DNA of 64,000 nt from an uncultured Flavobacterium sp. Lineage in GTDB: Bacteria; Bacteroidota; Bacteroidia; Flavobacteriales; Flavobacteriaceae. Location: assembly GCF_963422545.1 (NCBI RefSeq), contig NZ_OY730238.1, forward strand, positions 1-64,000. Reading direction: 5' to 3'. The notes under the pieces are model-generated. The model made no database searches and was not told the origin of the DNA. It saw nothing but the letters and a program-made list of their open reading frames with translations. A program made the translations under genes and the position numbers. The stretch's first letter is position 1, and each line of letters starts with the position of its first letter. Below, in pieces: positions 16,460 through 24,887 of this stretch.

Positions 16460-17584
16460 TTGAAACTAAAAACCAACTTTTTAACAATTGCCTTACTGGT
16501 TTCCTTTACCGTATTTTCTCAAAACACTTATGTTTTTCTGGGATCATACAATAGGGACAAAACTGCAGAATCTATCCGGATCTATCAATTAGACACCATA
16601 AAAGGAAAACTGAATAAAGTGACTTCGGCAACAAATATTGTTAATCCGTCTTACTTGACTTTATCCCCAAACGGAAAATATCTATACGCCTGTACAGATA
16701 CTAAAACACCAAATGCAGGAAGCGTAAGCAGTTTTGAGTTTAATTCTGAAAATAAGACTTTAACTTTCCTGAACAGTCAAAAAAGTGGTGGCGAAAATCC
16801 CGTTTATGTTTCAGTTCATAAAAGTGGAAAATGGCTCGTAAATGGCAATTATACTGAAGGAAGTGTTTCGGTTCATCCGCTTTTAGAAAATGGAAAAATA
16901 GATTCAATTGCTCAGAATTTCCAATATATGGACGGAAGCGTCAATAAAGAAAGACAAGCCAGATCACACATTCATTCTACAATATTTTCGCCTCAAAATG
17001 ATTATTTATTTATGCCGGATCTTGGTGCAGATAAAATACGTTGTTATCAATTTGATGCAACTCAAAAACAACCTTTGGTAGAAACCAGCCATCCGTTTAT
17101 TAAAACAGATTTAGAAGCCGGACCAAGACATTTTACGTTTCATCCCAATCAAAAATTTGGTTATTGTATCGAAGAAATGGCTGGGGCAATAAGTGTGTAT
17201 CAATATGAAAATGGTGTTTTGACCAAAATTCAACGCATAAACACACATCCTGATACGATTAAGGAAGGTTTTGAAAGTTCTGACATTCATATTTCGCCTG
17301 ACGGAAAAATTCTATATGCAACAAACCGAGGAAAAGAAAACAATATTGCAATTTTTTCTATTGCCCAAAATGGTCTTCTGGAAAATATTGGCTATCAATC
17401 GACTTCAGGAAAACATCCCAGAGTTTTTGCAATCGATGAAAGCGGAAGATTCTTAATTGCAACCAATGTTATTACAGGAAATGTAGTGGTTTTTAAAAGA
17501 AATTCAAAAACGGGATTGCTTAAAAAAACCAGAAAAGAAATTAAGATGGAGAATGTTTCCTGTGTTCAGATTAAACAGATTTAA
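16460..17584 (+). CDS. exported lactonase-family beta-propeller protein (TTG start)
   Basis: The family includes 6-phosphogluconolactonase-like seven-bladed propellers. The start is TTG at 16460: no ATG exists upstream in frame, the next Met is far inside, and the TTG gives a clean signal peptide (residues 2-20, ending TVFSQ). The body repeats blade motifs such as NPSYLTLSPNGKYLYAC, GPRHFTFHPNQKFGYCIEE and SSDIHISPDGKILYATNRG. Because it is exported, the cytoplasmic pentose-phosphate role is unlikely; it probably cleaves an external lactone. Length is 374 residues. Confidence 0.85.
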   Translation: MKLKTNFLTIALLVSFTVFSQNTYVFLGSYNRDKTAESIRIYQLDTIKGKLNKVTSATNIVNPSYLTLSPNGKYLYACTDTKTPNAGSVSSFEFNSENKTLTFLNSQKSGGENPVYVSVHKSGKWLVNGNYTEGSVSVHPLLENGKIDSIAQNFQYMDGSVNKERQARSHIHSTIFSPQNDYLFMPDLGADKIRCYQFDATQKQPLVETSHPFIKTDLEAGPRHFTFHPNQKFGYCIEEMAGAISVYQYENGVLTKIQRINTHPDTIKEGFESSDIHISPDGKILYATNRGKENNIAIFSIAQNGLLENIGYQSTSGKHPRVFAIDESGRFLIATNVITGNVVVFKRNSKTGLLKKTRKEIKMENVSCVQIKQI

Positions 17585-17602
17585 TAATTGTTATAGCAAA
17601 AA

Positions 17603-17738
17603 TGGCACACGGATGACACGGATTCGCTTCGCGAAGACGCGGATTTAAACGGATTTTTTTTTTAAATTTTCACTTGTAATCTGTATCAAAAAAACACACC
17701 GTTTAAAAAAAGCAAATTCGTGAATTCGTGGCGAAAAA
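17603..17738. repeat. intergenic repeat-like sequence (CACGGAT / GAATTCGTGGCG)
   Basis: The 187-bp gap holds short palindromic pieces: TTCGCTTCGCGAA at 17623-17635 and a GAATTCGTGGCG segment near 17719-17732. The latter recurs at 23028-23167. No gene is seen. Likely part of the interspersed repeat families of this genome. Confidence 0.4.
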
Positions 17739-17771
17739 AAGCTACTAACCATGACAAAAAAACTTTAAAAA

Positions 17772-18299
17772 ATGATAAAATCAGAATTCAACTTACAACC
17801 CGAAATTTTAGAAAACGACATTGTAAAATTAATTCCGTTACAGGAAAACCATTTTGAAGAACTTTATCAAGCAGGTTCAGATCCTCTGATTTGGGAACAA
17901 TACCCTATAAAAGACAGATACAAATTAGAAAATTTCAAGCCCTTTTTTGAATCCGCAATAAATTCTAAAGGCGCTTTTTTGATCTTAGATAAAGCAACCA
18001 ATGAAGTTATGGGAACGACCCGATTCTATGATTATAATCCGGAAATATCAAACGTAGGAATTGGATATACTTTTATTTCCAGAAAATTCTGGGGCGGACC
18101 GTATAATAAATCTGTAAAAAAATTAATGATAGATTATGCTTTTGAACATCTAAATTCCGTGATTTTTCATGTAGGCGAAGCAAATTATCGTTCTCAAAAA
18201 GCGGTATTAAAACTTGGCGCTGAAAAAGTAAATGAAGTTATTTTTACTATTAACGGTCTTGATATACTTCACTTTGAATACGAACTTAAAAAGGTATAA
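17772..18299 (+). CDS. GNAT-family N-acetyltransferase (RimJ/RimL type)
   Basis: The 175-residue protein has the RimJ/RimL layout: VKLIPLQENHFEELYQAGSD at the start, VMGTTRFYDY, then GIGYTFISRKFWGG in the cofactor region, and EANYRSQKAVLKLGAEK near the end. It is the third GNAT enzyme in this window. It lies 25 bp upstream of the LOG-type gene. Confidence 0.88.
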   Translation: MIKSEFNLQPEILENDIVKLIPLQENHFEELYQAGSDPLIWEQYPIKDRYKLENFKPFFESAINSKGAFLILDKATNEVMGTTRFYDYNPEISNVGIGYTFISRKFWGGPYNKSVKKLMIDYAFEHLNSVIFHVGEANYRSQKAVLKLGAEKVNEVIFTINGLDILHFEYELKKV

Positions 18300-18324
18300 T
18301 TCATAATTTATAACTCTTAATACA

Positions 18325-18906
18325 ATGAAAAGAATAACGGTTTTCTGCGGATCAAGTTTTGGTACCGAAGAAATTTATAAAGAACAGGCAACTTTGCTGG
18401 GACAAACATTGGCCAAACAAAATATAGAATTAGTTTATGGTGGCGCAAACGTTGGTTTAATGGGCGCTGTTGCAGATGGAGTTCTTAATGAAGGCGGAAA
18501 AGCAATTGGTGTTCTTCCGAACTTTTTGCGATCTAAAGAAATTGCACATCTTGGTTTGACCGAATTAATTCGGGTAGAAAGTATGCACGAAAGAAAAACC
18601 AAAATGAACGATTTATGTGATGGTGTTATCGCACTTCCGGGTGGTTTTGGAACTCTTGAAGAACTTTTCGAAATGCTGGCATGGGCACAATTAGGTTTGC
18701 ATAAAAAACCAATCGCAATACTAAACATCAACGGATTTTATGATTCATTAATTGAATTAACTCAAACAATGGTCAAAAAAGGTTTACTGAAAGAAGCCAA
18801 TCAAAACATGCTTTTGGTAAGTGATAATATTGATGATTTATTAGATAAAATGAAAAATTATGTAGCGCCAACCGTTGGAAAATGGATTGATAAGGACATC
18901 GTATAA
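18325..18906 (+). CDS. LOG-family (TIGR00730) nucleoside monophosphate phosphoribohydrolase
   Basis: LOG proteins remove ribose 5-phosphate from N6-modified AMP (cytokinin activation in plants) or from purine monophosphates in bacteria. The 193-residue protein has the Rossmann opening TVFCGSSFG, SMHERKTKM (residues 86-94) and the signature PGGFGTLEE (105-113). The two signatures form the active site. It ends just before the convergent AraC gene. Confidence 0.92.
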   Translation: MKRITVFCGSSFGTEEIYKEQATLLGQTLAKQNIELVYGGANVGLMGAVADGVLNEGGKAIGVLPNFLRSKEIAHLGLTELIRVESMHERKTKMNDLCDGVIALPGGFGTLEELFEMLAWAQLGLHKKPIAILNINGFYDSLIELTQTMVKKGLLKEANQNMLLVSDNIDDLLDKMKNYVAPTVGKWIDKDIV

Positions 18907-18927
18907 AACTAAAAACAAGGATAAATT

Positions 18928-19761
18928 CTAGTTCTTAAACTGCTTTTTATAATCACTGGGATTCAAACCATTATATTTTTTAAATATCCGATTTAAGTGA
19001 CTTGCATCGCTAAAACCGAATTCATATACAATTTCATTAATTTGCATATTGGTAAATCTCAATCGGGTTTCGATTAGTTTTATTTTATAGGCAATTGTAT
19101 ATTGTTGGATACTTTGTCCGGTTTTAGTTTTAAAATACTCACTGATATAAGTGGGCGAAACATTAAATTTCAACGCCATTTTTGCTGCTTTTAATTCCTC
19201 CGGCTGATAAATATTATGATGCACATAATTCAATAAATCTAAACTGGGTTCAGCATTAGATTGGTTAAATGCAAGCGGTGAAACAAGCGAAATATTTCTG
19301 GCAGCAATAGTAATAATAGTATTCAGGATTTGTTTGATTACTTCTTGCTGCTGCGGAAAATTATTATTCTTTTCTCTAATCAACCCTTCTACCATTGCGC
19401 GTAACAACGGTTTATCAGTTACGGTTTTTAAAATACAGCCCGGCAAATGATTGTGATTATGAAAGATAAATTCTAATTTCTGAATCCAATCACTGTTTTG
19501 TGTTTTGAGATAACTATCATGAAATCTGATAAAGAAAAACTTTGTTTTCTCTATGACTTCAAAACTATGCGTGTCTTGCGGAAAAATCAAAAATAACTTA
19601 TCGCTGCTATACGGTAATCGGTGATCGTTGATAATCTGAATACCTTTTCCTTCTAAAACAAAAACCATTTCAAAAAACGTGTTCTTGCGTTCTTTGGCTT
19701 CATATTCTAAAACTTCTAAAAACTGAAGTTCAAAAGGATGGTATAAATTTCTAATTTCCAT
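18928..19761 (-). CDS. AraC-family transcriptional regulator
   Basis: The 277-residue protein has an N-terminal cupin-like sensing half (HPFELQFLEVLEYEAKE, then GKGIQIINDHRLPY) and a C-terminal AraC DNA-binding domain with two helix-turn-helix units, the second in IVYEFGFSDASHLNRIFKKYNG. I take the start at 19761 rather than 19821 because the promoter box TAAATTTG lies at 19795-19802 on this strand, downstream of 19821. It diverges from the DoxX/deacetylase pair, which it probably controls. Confidence 0.88.
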   Translation of the reverse strand: MEIRNLYHPFELQFLEVLEYEAKERKNTFFEMVFVLEGKGIQIINDHRLPYSSDKLFLIFPQDTHSFEVIEKTKFFFIRFHDSYLKTQNSDWIQKLEFIFHNHNHLPGCILKTVTDKPLLRAMVEGLIREKNNNFPQQQEVIKQILNTIITIAARNISLVSPLAFNQSNAEPSLDLLNYVHHNIYQPEELKAAKMALKFNVSPTYISEYFKTKTGQSIQQYTIAYKIKLIETRLRFTNMQINEIVYEFGFSDASHLNRIFKKYNGLNPSDYKKQFKN

Positions 19762-19794
19762 TTTCCAAAAATACAAATTAATCCAATGATTGTA

Positions 19795-19821
19795 CAAATT
19801 TAAAAAAGTTGTTCTTCTCAA
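19795..19821 (-). promoter_or_regulatory. promoter of the AraC-family gene
   Basis: On the minus strand a -7 box TAAATTTG (19802-19795) is preceded by a TTG (19821-19819) with 16 bp between. This places transcription start near 19790, upstream of the ATG at 19761, and decides the start codon. Confidence 0.6.
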
Positions 19822-19845
19822 CTTTGTACTATAAAATCATACAAA

Positions 19846-20238
19846 ATGGAAACAACTTCTTTTTTATTATTACGCCTTGCTATTGCAATTAGCATGTTTG
19901 GTCACGGATTGGTACGCCTGCCAAAATTAACCACTTTTAGTAACTGGATGATTGGCAGTTTTGAAAATTCTATGCTGCCTAAAATCATTGTTACGCCTTT
20001 TAGCTACATTTTACCAATAGCCGAATTTACAATTGGTTTACTCTTATTATTAGGTTTATTTACAAAACCATCTTTGATCGCCGGAGGTTTTGTAATGTTA
20101 GCGTTATTGTTTGGAACAGCAATGATTGAGAACTGGGAAGCAATTCCGTCTCAACTCATTCACATCGTTATTTTTGCTTTATTACTACATTTTATTGATG
20201 CTAATAATTGGGCTATTGATCTTTTAATTAAAAAATAA
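19846..20238 (+). CDS. DoxX-family membrane protein
   Basis: The 130-residue protein has four hydrophobic segments typical of DoxX: residues about 5-22 (with MFGHGLVRLPKL following), 44-66, 72-90 and 102-122. DoxX-like proteins are integral membrane subunits often linked to redox chemistry. It lies 6 bp upstream of the Tat-type deacetylase gene, opposite an AraC regulator. Confidence 0.85.
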   Translation: METTSFLLLRLAIAISMFGHGLVRLPKLTTFSNWMIGSFENSMLPKIIVTPFSYILPIAEFTIGLLLLLGLFTKPSLIAGGFVMLALLFGTAMIENWEAIPSQLIHIVIFALLLHFIDANNWAIDLLIKK

Positions 20239-20243
20239 AAACC

Positions 20244-21194
20244 ATGAGTTCAAGACGCAATTTTATAAAACAAACCGGAATTATCGGAATGGCAGGAATG
20301 ATGAATCCTATTGAAGCTTTTTCAGAAATTCCCAAAACGACTCCTCTATTAACTCCCCAAAAAACAAAATGGGCCGATGGTTCCAGATTAATTGTTTCAA
20401 TTTCGATGCAATTTGAAGCTGGTGGCCAACCCCAAAATGCAGAAAGTCCGTTTCCTCAAAATATACAAAAGGGTTATATCGATCTTCCTTCTGCAACCTG
20501 GTACGATTACGGATATAAAGAAGGGATTCCCAGAATGCTGGACAATTGGGATAAATTAGGTATAAAAGTTACTTCGCACATGGTAGGAACTGCTGTTTTA
20601 AAAAATCCGCAACTCGCCAAAGAAATTGTACAAAGAGGTCATGAAGCTGCTGCTCACGGAATGAATTGGAGCACGCAATATACAATGCCTTATGATGAGG
20701 AGAAAAAATTCATTAAAGACGGCGTTGATGCCATAAAAACCGTAACAGGCTTTACTCCTATTGGCTATAATTCAAACTGGCTGCGTCGTGGCACCAACAC
20801 TCTTAACATCTTACAGGAACTTGGTTTCAAATATCATATTGATGATCTTAGCCGCGATGAACCTTTTATTATCCAGATACAAAATAAAGATTTTGCCGTG
20901 ATTCCGTATACACTTCGATGTAATGATATTGTTTTGATCGAAGGAAAAAACTTTTCGGCTGACCAATTTCTACAACAGGTCAAAATGGAATTTGACCAGC
21001 TATACACCGAAAGCGAAACACAACGCCGACAAATGTCTATTAGTTTTCATGATCGCATTGGTGGAACTCCACAAATGGTAAAAGCTGCAAATGATCTTAT
21101 CCGATACATGCAACAACACAAAGGCGTAAGTTTTAAACGTAAAGATGAAATTGCCGAAATTGCTTTGCATGATAAAACTACAATTAGAGAATAA
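20244..21194 (+). CDS. Tat-exported polysaccharide deacetylase (PuuE-like NodB domain)
   Basis: The N-terminus has a twin-arginine motif, SRRNFIKQ, with a short hydrophobic stretch, which points to folded export. The 316-residue body follows the NodB/PuuE branch: SISMQFEAGGQP, LGIKVTSHMVGTAV, RGHEAAAHGMNW, and the late SISFHDRIGGTP. The usual catalytic D/H set is only partly recognisable, as in PuuE-like allantoinase relatives that need less metal. Sugar deacetylation is possible; the substrate is open. Confidence 0.8.
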   Translation: MSSRRNFIKQTGIIGMAGMMNPIEAFSEIPKTTPLLTPQKTKWADGSRLIVSISMQFEAGGQPQNAESPFPQNIQKGYIDLPSATWYDYGYKEGIPRMLDNWDKLGIKVTSHMVGTAVLKNPQLAKEIVQRGHEAAAHGMNWSTQYTMPYDEEKKFIKDGVDAIKTVTGFTPIGYNSNWLRRGTNTLNILQELGFKYHIDDLSRDEPFIIQIQNKDFAVIPYTLRCNDIVLIEGKNFSADQFLQQVKMEFDQLYTESETQRRQMSISFHDRIGGTPQMVKAANDLIRYMQQHKGVSFKRKDEIAEIALHDKTTIRE

Positions 21195-21216
21195 AAAATA
21201 TAATTTCAGAATTTAA

Positions 21217-21251
21217 AATCCATACAACTTAAAACTTGTGTGGATTTTTTT
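21217..21251 (+). terminator. intrinsic terminator after the deacetylase
   Basis: An 11-bp stem (AATCCATACAA at 21217-21227 with 21236-21246, one G-T pair) with an 8-base loop is followed by T residues. It ends the DoxX/deacetylase operon. Confidence 0.85.
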
Positions 21252-21300
21252 ATTAAAGTAATTGGAAATTCTTTCTTAAATTAGAGGTTCGAAAAAATTA

Positions 21301-21325
21301 TTTCAAGTTTCAAGTTTCAAGTTTC
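21301..21325. repeat. TTTCAAG tandem repeat
   Basis: Three and a half TTTCAAG units lie in the gap before the SRPBCC gene. The same unit appears inside the hairpin at 21854-21910 and at 41308-41336. Confidence 0.8.
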
Positions 21326-21372
21326 ACATTTTACAATTAACAATTAACAAACAAACATTTCATAAATCAAAT

Positions 21373-21840
21373 ATGAAAACAGAAAACAACCACTTCGCAA
21401 AAGCCGAAATGCTGATTAGAAAACCTGTTTCAGAAGTTTTTCAGGCTTTTATTGATCCGGAAATTACCCGTAAATTTTGGTTCACAAAAGGTTCCGGAAA
21501 ATTAGAGCAGGACACGACAACTGAATGGACATGGGAAATGTATGGTTTTTCGTTGACTGTTACAACGCATGTTTTACAGGAAAATAAAAAAATTGTTATC
21601 GAATGGGGAAATCCAACTGAAACTACTTTAGTAGAATGGATTTTTACTCCGTTAAACGAAAATGAAACTTTTATAAGCATCATCAATTCCGGTTTAAAAG
21701 GCGATTCAGATAAAATAATCGATCAGGTTCGAAATTCGACCGAAGGTTTTACGTTAGTTTTAGCTGGGGCAAAAGCCTATTTAGAGCATAAAATTCAGCT
21801 AAATTTAGTTTTAGACAGATTCCCGAAAGGTCTTGCGTAG
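21373..21840 (+). CDS. SRPBCC (AHSA1-like) domain protein
   Basis: The 155-residue protein fits AHSA1/START-like proteins: EMLIRKPVSEVFQAFIDPEITRKFWFTKGSG at the start, a central TEWTWEMYGF, and the C-terminal helix after TEGFTLVLAGAKAYLEH. It probably binds a hydrophobic ligand in the cytoplasm. It precedes a DUF1801 gene, a pairing that also suits a small stress or handling cluster. Confidence 0.85.
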   Translation: MKTENNHFAKAEMLIRKPVSEVFQAFIDPEITRKFWFTKGSGKLEQDTTTEWTWEMYGFSLTVTTHVLQENKKIVIEWGNPTETTLVEWIFTPLNENETFISIINSGLKGDSDKIIDQVRNSTEGFTLVLAGAKAYLEHKIQLNLVLDRFPKGLA

Positions 21841-21853
21841 AAAAGTTTATTTT

Positions 21854-21910
21854 GTTTCAGGTTTCAAGTTTCAGGTTTTCGCAACGAACTTGAAACCTGA
21901 AACTTGAAAC
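21854..21910. repeat. TTTCAGG/TTTCAAG hairpin
   Basis: The 15-base arms (21861-21875 and 21896-21910) are perfect reverse complements, and the units TTTCAGG and TTTCAAG alternate within them. It lies between the SRPBCC and DUF1801 genes. Confidence 0.75.
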
Positions 21911-21942
21911 TTTTTAAACCTGAAACAAAAAAACTAAAACCC

Positions 21943-22311
21943 ATGGACATAAAGAAACCCGAAAATATCGACGAATACATTGGTGCATTCCCAAATGATG
22001 TTCAGGAGATTTTAGAGAAAGTTAGAATGACCATTCAGAAAGCTGCTCCGGATGCTAAAGAGAAAATCAGTTATTCGATGCCGGCTTTTGATCAAAACGG
22101 GATCGTGGTTTATTTTGCTGCCTACAAAAATCATATTGGTTTGTACGCTTTACCAAGCGGTCATGAAGCTTTTGCGGCAGAACTTTCGAAATATAAATCA
22201 GGAAAAGGTTCTGTTCAATTTCCTTTAAATCAACCCATGCCTTATGATTTGATTACTAAAATTGTAAAATTCAGAGTAAAACAAAATCTGGAAAAAGCGA
22301 AAACGAAATGA
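21943..22311 (+). CDS. DUF1801 (YdhG-like) protein
   Basis: I take ATG at 21943 as the start; the upstream TTG at 21904 lies inside a hairpin repeat. The 122-residue protein shows the YdhG form: VQEILEKVRMTIQKAAPDAKEKISYSMPAF, then VVYFAAYKNHIGLYALPSG, then SVQFPLNQPMPYDLI. Some relatives are called iron chaperones; the evidence for this one is only homology. It is followed after 6 bp by the 2H-phosphoesterase-like gene. Confidence 0.88.
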   Translation: MDIKKPENIDEYIGAFPNDVQEILEKVRMTIQKAAPDAKEKISYSMPAFDQNGIVVYFAAYKNHIGLYALPSGHEAFAAELSKYKSGKGSVQFPLNQPMPYDLITKIVKFRVKQNLEKAKTK

Positions 22312-22317
22312 TATTAA

Positions 22318-22998
22318 ATGAACTTACAAGAACATTATAACGAACTCTACAAAAAGTCTTCTGAAGCTATTTTAGCCGGTAACTACAAATTAGATTCTCA
22401 AATTGATAAAAAATCTTATTCCCGTTTTGGGATTACATTATTAATTAGACCAGACGAAGCAATTAAAGCTAATATTCAGTTGTTTCTAAACGAATTAAAA
22501 GCAATTGATCCTTTGCAGTATTACTATCCAAATTCAGATATTCATATTACTGTACTGTCTATTATTTCTTGCTATGAAGGCTTTAGTTTAGATAAAATTA
22601 CAATTGAAGATTATGCTGAAATCATTCAAAAAAGTTTAATAGATTTAGGCGAAATCAAAATCGAATTTCGAGGTGTTACCGCTTCATCTTCTGCTATAAT
22701 GATTCAGGGGTTTCCAACGGATGAATCTTTGAATAATCTAAGAGATAAACTGCGCGCGAATTTTAAAAAATCGACTTTAGAACAAAGCATTGATAGTCGT
22801 TATGTAATTTCAACCGCACATTCTACAGTAATGAGATTTCAGGAAAAACTTCAAAATCCAAAACAATTAATAGACGTTGCAGCCAAATTTCGTAATTATA
22901 ATTTTGGAACATTTACGGTTGATAAAATAGAATTGGTTTATAATGACTGGTATCAAAAACAAGAAAACACAATACATTTAGGAGATTTTACTTTATGA
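22318..22998 (+). CDS. 2H phosphoesterase (LigT-like) superfamily protein
   Basis: The 226-residue protein has two H-x-T motifs, the hallmark of 2H phosphoesterases: His76-x-Thr78 in DIHITVL and His168-x-Thr170 in AHSTVMRF. The superfamily includes 2',5' RNA ligases and cyclic phosphodiesterases. Family members of this shape are sometimes annotated as mutarotases, which the motifs do not support. Confidence 0.75.
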   Translation: MNLQEHYNELYKKSSEAILAGNYKLDSQIDKKSYSRFGITLLIRPDEAIKANIQLFLNELKAIDPLQYYYPNSDIHITVLSIISCYEGFSLDKITIEDYAEIIQKSLIDLGEIKIEFRGVTASSSAIMIQGFPTDESLNNLRDKLRANFKKSTLEQSIDSRYVISTAHSTVMRFQEKLQNPKQLIDVAAKFRNYNFGTFTVDKIELVYNDWYQKQENTIHLGDFTL

Positions 22999-23005
22999 TT
23001 TTTTC

Positions 23006-23167
23006 GCCACGAATTTATTTTTTCTCTGCCACGAATTTCACGAATTAGAACGAATGAAAACATGTATTAATTTAAAATTCAACTTAATGAGAAATATTTT
23101 TACGCCAATACAATTAGTGAAAATTTGTGACTCGAGCGATAGCGAACAGGCGAAGCAAATTCGTGGC
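23006..23167. repeat. GCCACGAATT inverted-repeat region
   Basis: Two copies of GCCACGAATT (23006-23015 and 23028-23037) face its reverse complement AATTCGTGGC at 23158-23167. The intervening sequence shows no gene. It sits between the 2H-type gene and the convergent VOC gene. Confidence 0.6.
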
Positions 23168-23177
23168 AAAAAAACTT

Positions 23178-23540
23178 TTACTTATTAAACTTCCCAAAAT
23201 GCCATAAAACACCGGATGGATCGTGTAAAAAACATTCGCTTCCCCAATCAAAATGACTCGTTGGAGTTAGTTTTACACCATATTTTTTAGTCAGATTGAG
23301 TTTCAAAAGTTCGTTGTAATAGTAATCAACATCTTCGACTTCAAGAAAAATCATCGTGTTTTCATTCCAGCTTTTATCATAATAATCCTGAAGATAAAAG
23401 GCTAAATCTCCTGTTTTAAAAACAGAAAACTTTGGATCTAAAACTCCTTCTTCGAAACCTAAATCCTGATAGAAACTTCTGGAGATTTCAAAATCTTTGG
23501 CTCCAATAAATGGTCGGATTGATACTGCTTTGTGTTGCAT
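23178..23540 (-). CDS. VOC-family (glyoxalase/bleomycin-resistance fold) protein
   Basis: I take the start at 23540 because the longer frame upstream lacks family character. The 120-residue protein has RPFIGAKDFEISRSFYQDLGF, then FLEVEDVDYYYNELLKL, then a C-terminal FLHDPSGVLWHFGKF, which is typical of the VOC fold. Members bind metals and act as glyoxalases, dioxygenases or drug binders; which one is not clear. Confidence 0.88.
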   Translation of the reverse strand: MQHKAVSIRPFIGAKDFEISRSFYQDLGFEEGVLDPKFSVFKTGDLAFYLQDYYDKSWNENTMIFLEVEDVDYYYNELLKLNLTKKYGVKLTPTSHFDWGSECFLHDPSGVLWHFGKFNK

Positions 23541-23637
23541 TTTCTTTCTTTTTTTAATTTTAAAATCATCTAAAATCGGACAAAAAAAGTTGTTAATAAA
23601 AGCCTTTTTTTTGAGAAAGAAACTTTTGTAATTCAAT

Positions 23638-23645
23638 TATCTTTG
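23638..23645 (+). promoter_or_regulatory. possible -7 box of the acyltransferase gene
   Basis: TATCTTTG matches TAnnTTTG, 71 bp before the GTG start at 23717. There is no good -33 element, so this is tentative. Confidence 0.4.
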
Positions 23646-23716
23646 CTGTCGAAAAGTTCTTTTTTCATTCGATAAGCTATCAAAAAATATTCATCAAAAA
23701 ACAAATCAATTCCAAA

Positions 23717-24811
23717 GTGCACAAAAAATTATATGGATTAGATCATTTACGCGCTTTTGCAATATGTTTCGTCTTTTTATTTCATTATCAACTTTTTGAA
23801 TGTCCTGAATGGTTACCAAATATAGCAAAATTTGGTTGGACAGGTGTAGATTTATTTTTCGTTTTAAGCGGTTTTTTAATATCTTCTCAGTTATTTTTTC
23901 AAATTAAAAATGATGTTAGAATTTCATTTAAAGATTTCTTTTTAAAACGTTTTTTCAGAATTCTTCCTTTATTTTGGTTTGTAACAGGAGTTTACTTTTT
24001 AATTCCATTATTTAGAGAGCGTGAGGCGCTTCCTCCAATATGGAAACTACTAACATTTACCCAAAATTTCGACTTAAACCTTCGCGATTTTGGAACTTTT
24101 TCGCACGCTTGGTCACTTTGTGTCGAAGAGCATTTTTATTTTCTTTTACCAATTGCACTTATTCTTTTGCAGAAATACAAACAATTTCATAAAGCCTATT
24201 GGGTTTTAATCGGACTTTTTATTTTTGGTTTGATTATTCGATTTTATAGTTGGAAAATCTTATATCTTCCTCATACTGTAGACGAAAATGCATGGCTTTT
24301 TTGGTACAAATACATCTATTATCCAACTTATAATCGTTTAGATGGACTTTTAATTGGAGTTTCTATTGCAGCAGTATATCAATTTATACCCGCTTTATGG
24401 AACGTAATTTCTAAGTATGGAAATCTTTTTTTTATAGTTAGCTTAATTACATTAGTTGCAGCTTACTTTTTATGTTATGAAGAACATTCTTTTTATGCTT
24501 CCATTTTTGGATTCCCTTTAATAGGAATCGGATATGGATTTATGGTTATTGGCGCCATTTCACCAACCAGTTTTTTATATCAGATTAATTCAAAAATCAC
24601 TACTTCCATCGCCACATTATCTTATGGTATTTACTTAATTCATAAGGGAATTATTCATATTACACAGATGCTTTTAAGTTATTTTGGTTTTGATTCAAGC
24701 AGTACTTTCAGTTTAATAATCTGTATTATTTCATGCATCATGATTGCCTTTATACTTCATCAAATAATAGAAAAACCATTTATGAAACTAAGACGAAAAT
24801 GGGTTACTTAA
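23717..24811 (+). CDS. OafA/YrhL-type membrane acyltransferase (GTG start)
   Basis: These integral membrane enzymes move acetyl or other acyl groups onto sugars of the envelope. The 364-residue protein begins at GTG (23717) with the family signature LDHLRAFAICFVFLFHY, where the His is catalytic, followed by FGWTGVDLFFVLSGFLIS. It then has about ten hydrophobic segments. The target (O-antigen-like sugar or peptidoglycan) is unknown. Confidence 0.9.
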   Translation: MHKKLYGLDHLRAFAICFVFLFHYQLFECPEWLPNIAKFGWTGVDLFFVLSGFLISSQLFFQIKNDVRISFKDFFLKRFFRILPLFWFVTGVYFLIPLFREREALPPIWKLLTFTQNFDLNLRDFGTFSHAWSLCVEEHFYFLLPIALILLQKYKQFHKAYWVLIGLFIFGLIIRFYSWKILYLPHTVDENAWLFWYKYIYYPTYNRLDGLLIGVSIAAVYQFIPALWNVISKYGNLFFIVSLITLVAAYFLCYEEHSFYASIFGFPLIGIGYGFMVIGAISPTSFLYQINSKITTSIATLSYGIYLIHKGIIHITQMLLSYFGFDSSSTFSLIICIISCIMIAFILHQIIEKPFMKLRRKWVT

Positions 24812-24887
24812 AAATTTCTTGTAGATCTTCCATGAGTTAAATTCTATTTTACAAATATATTTCAGTACAATATCTTAGAACTAAACT

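Noticed and set aside
19762..19821. Longer N-terminus for the AraC-family protein
   Set aside because: The promoter box is inside this stretch, so the added residues would not be transcribed as an N-terminus.
23541..23636. Longer N-terminus for the VOC protein
   Set aside because: Lys/Phe-rich sequence without family match; the domain starts right after Met at 23540.
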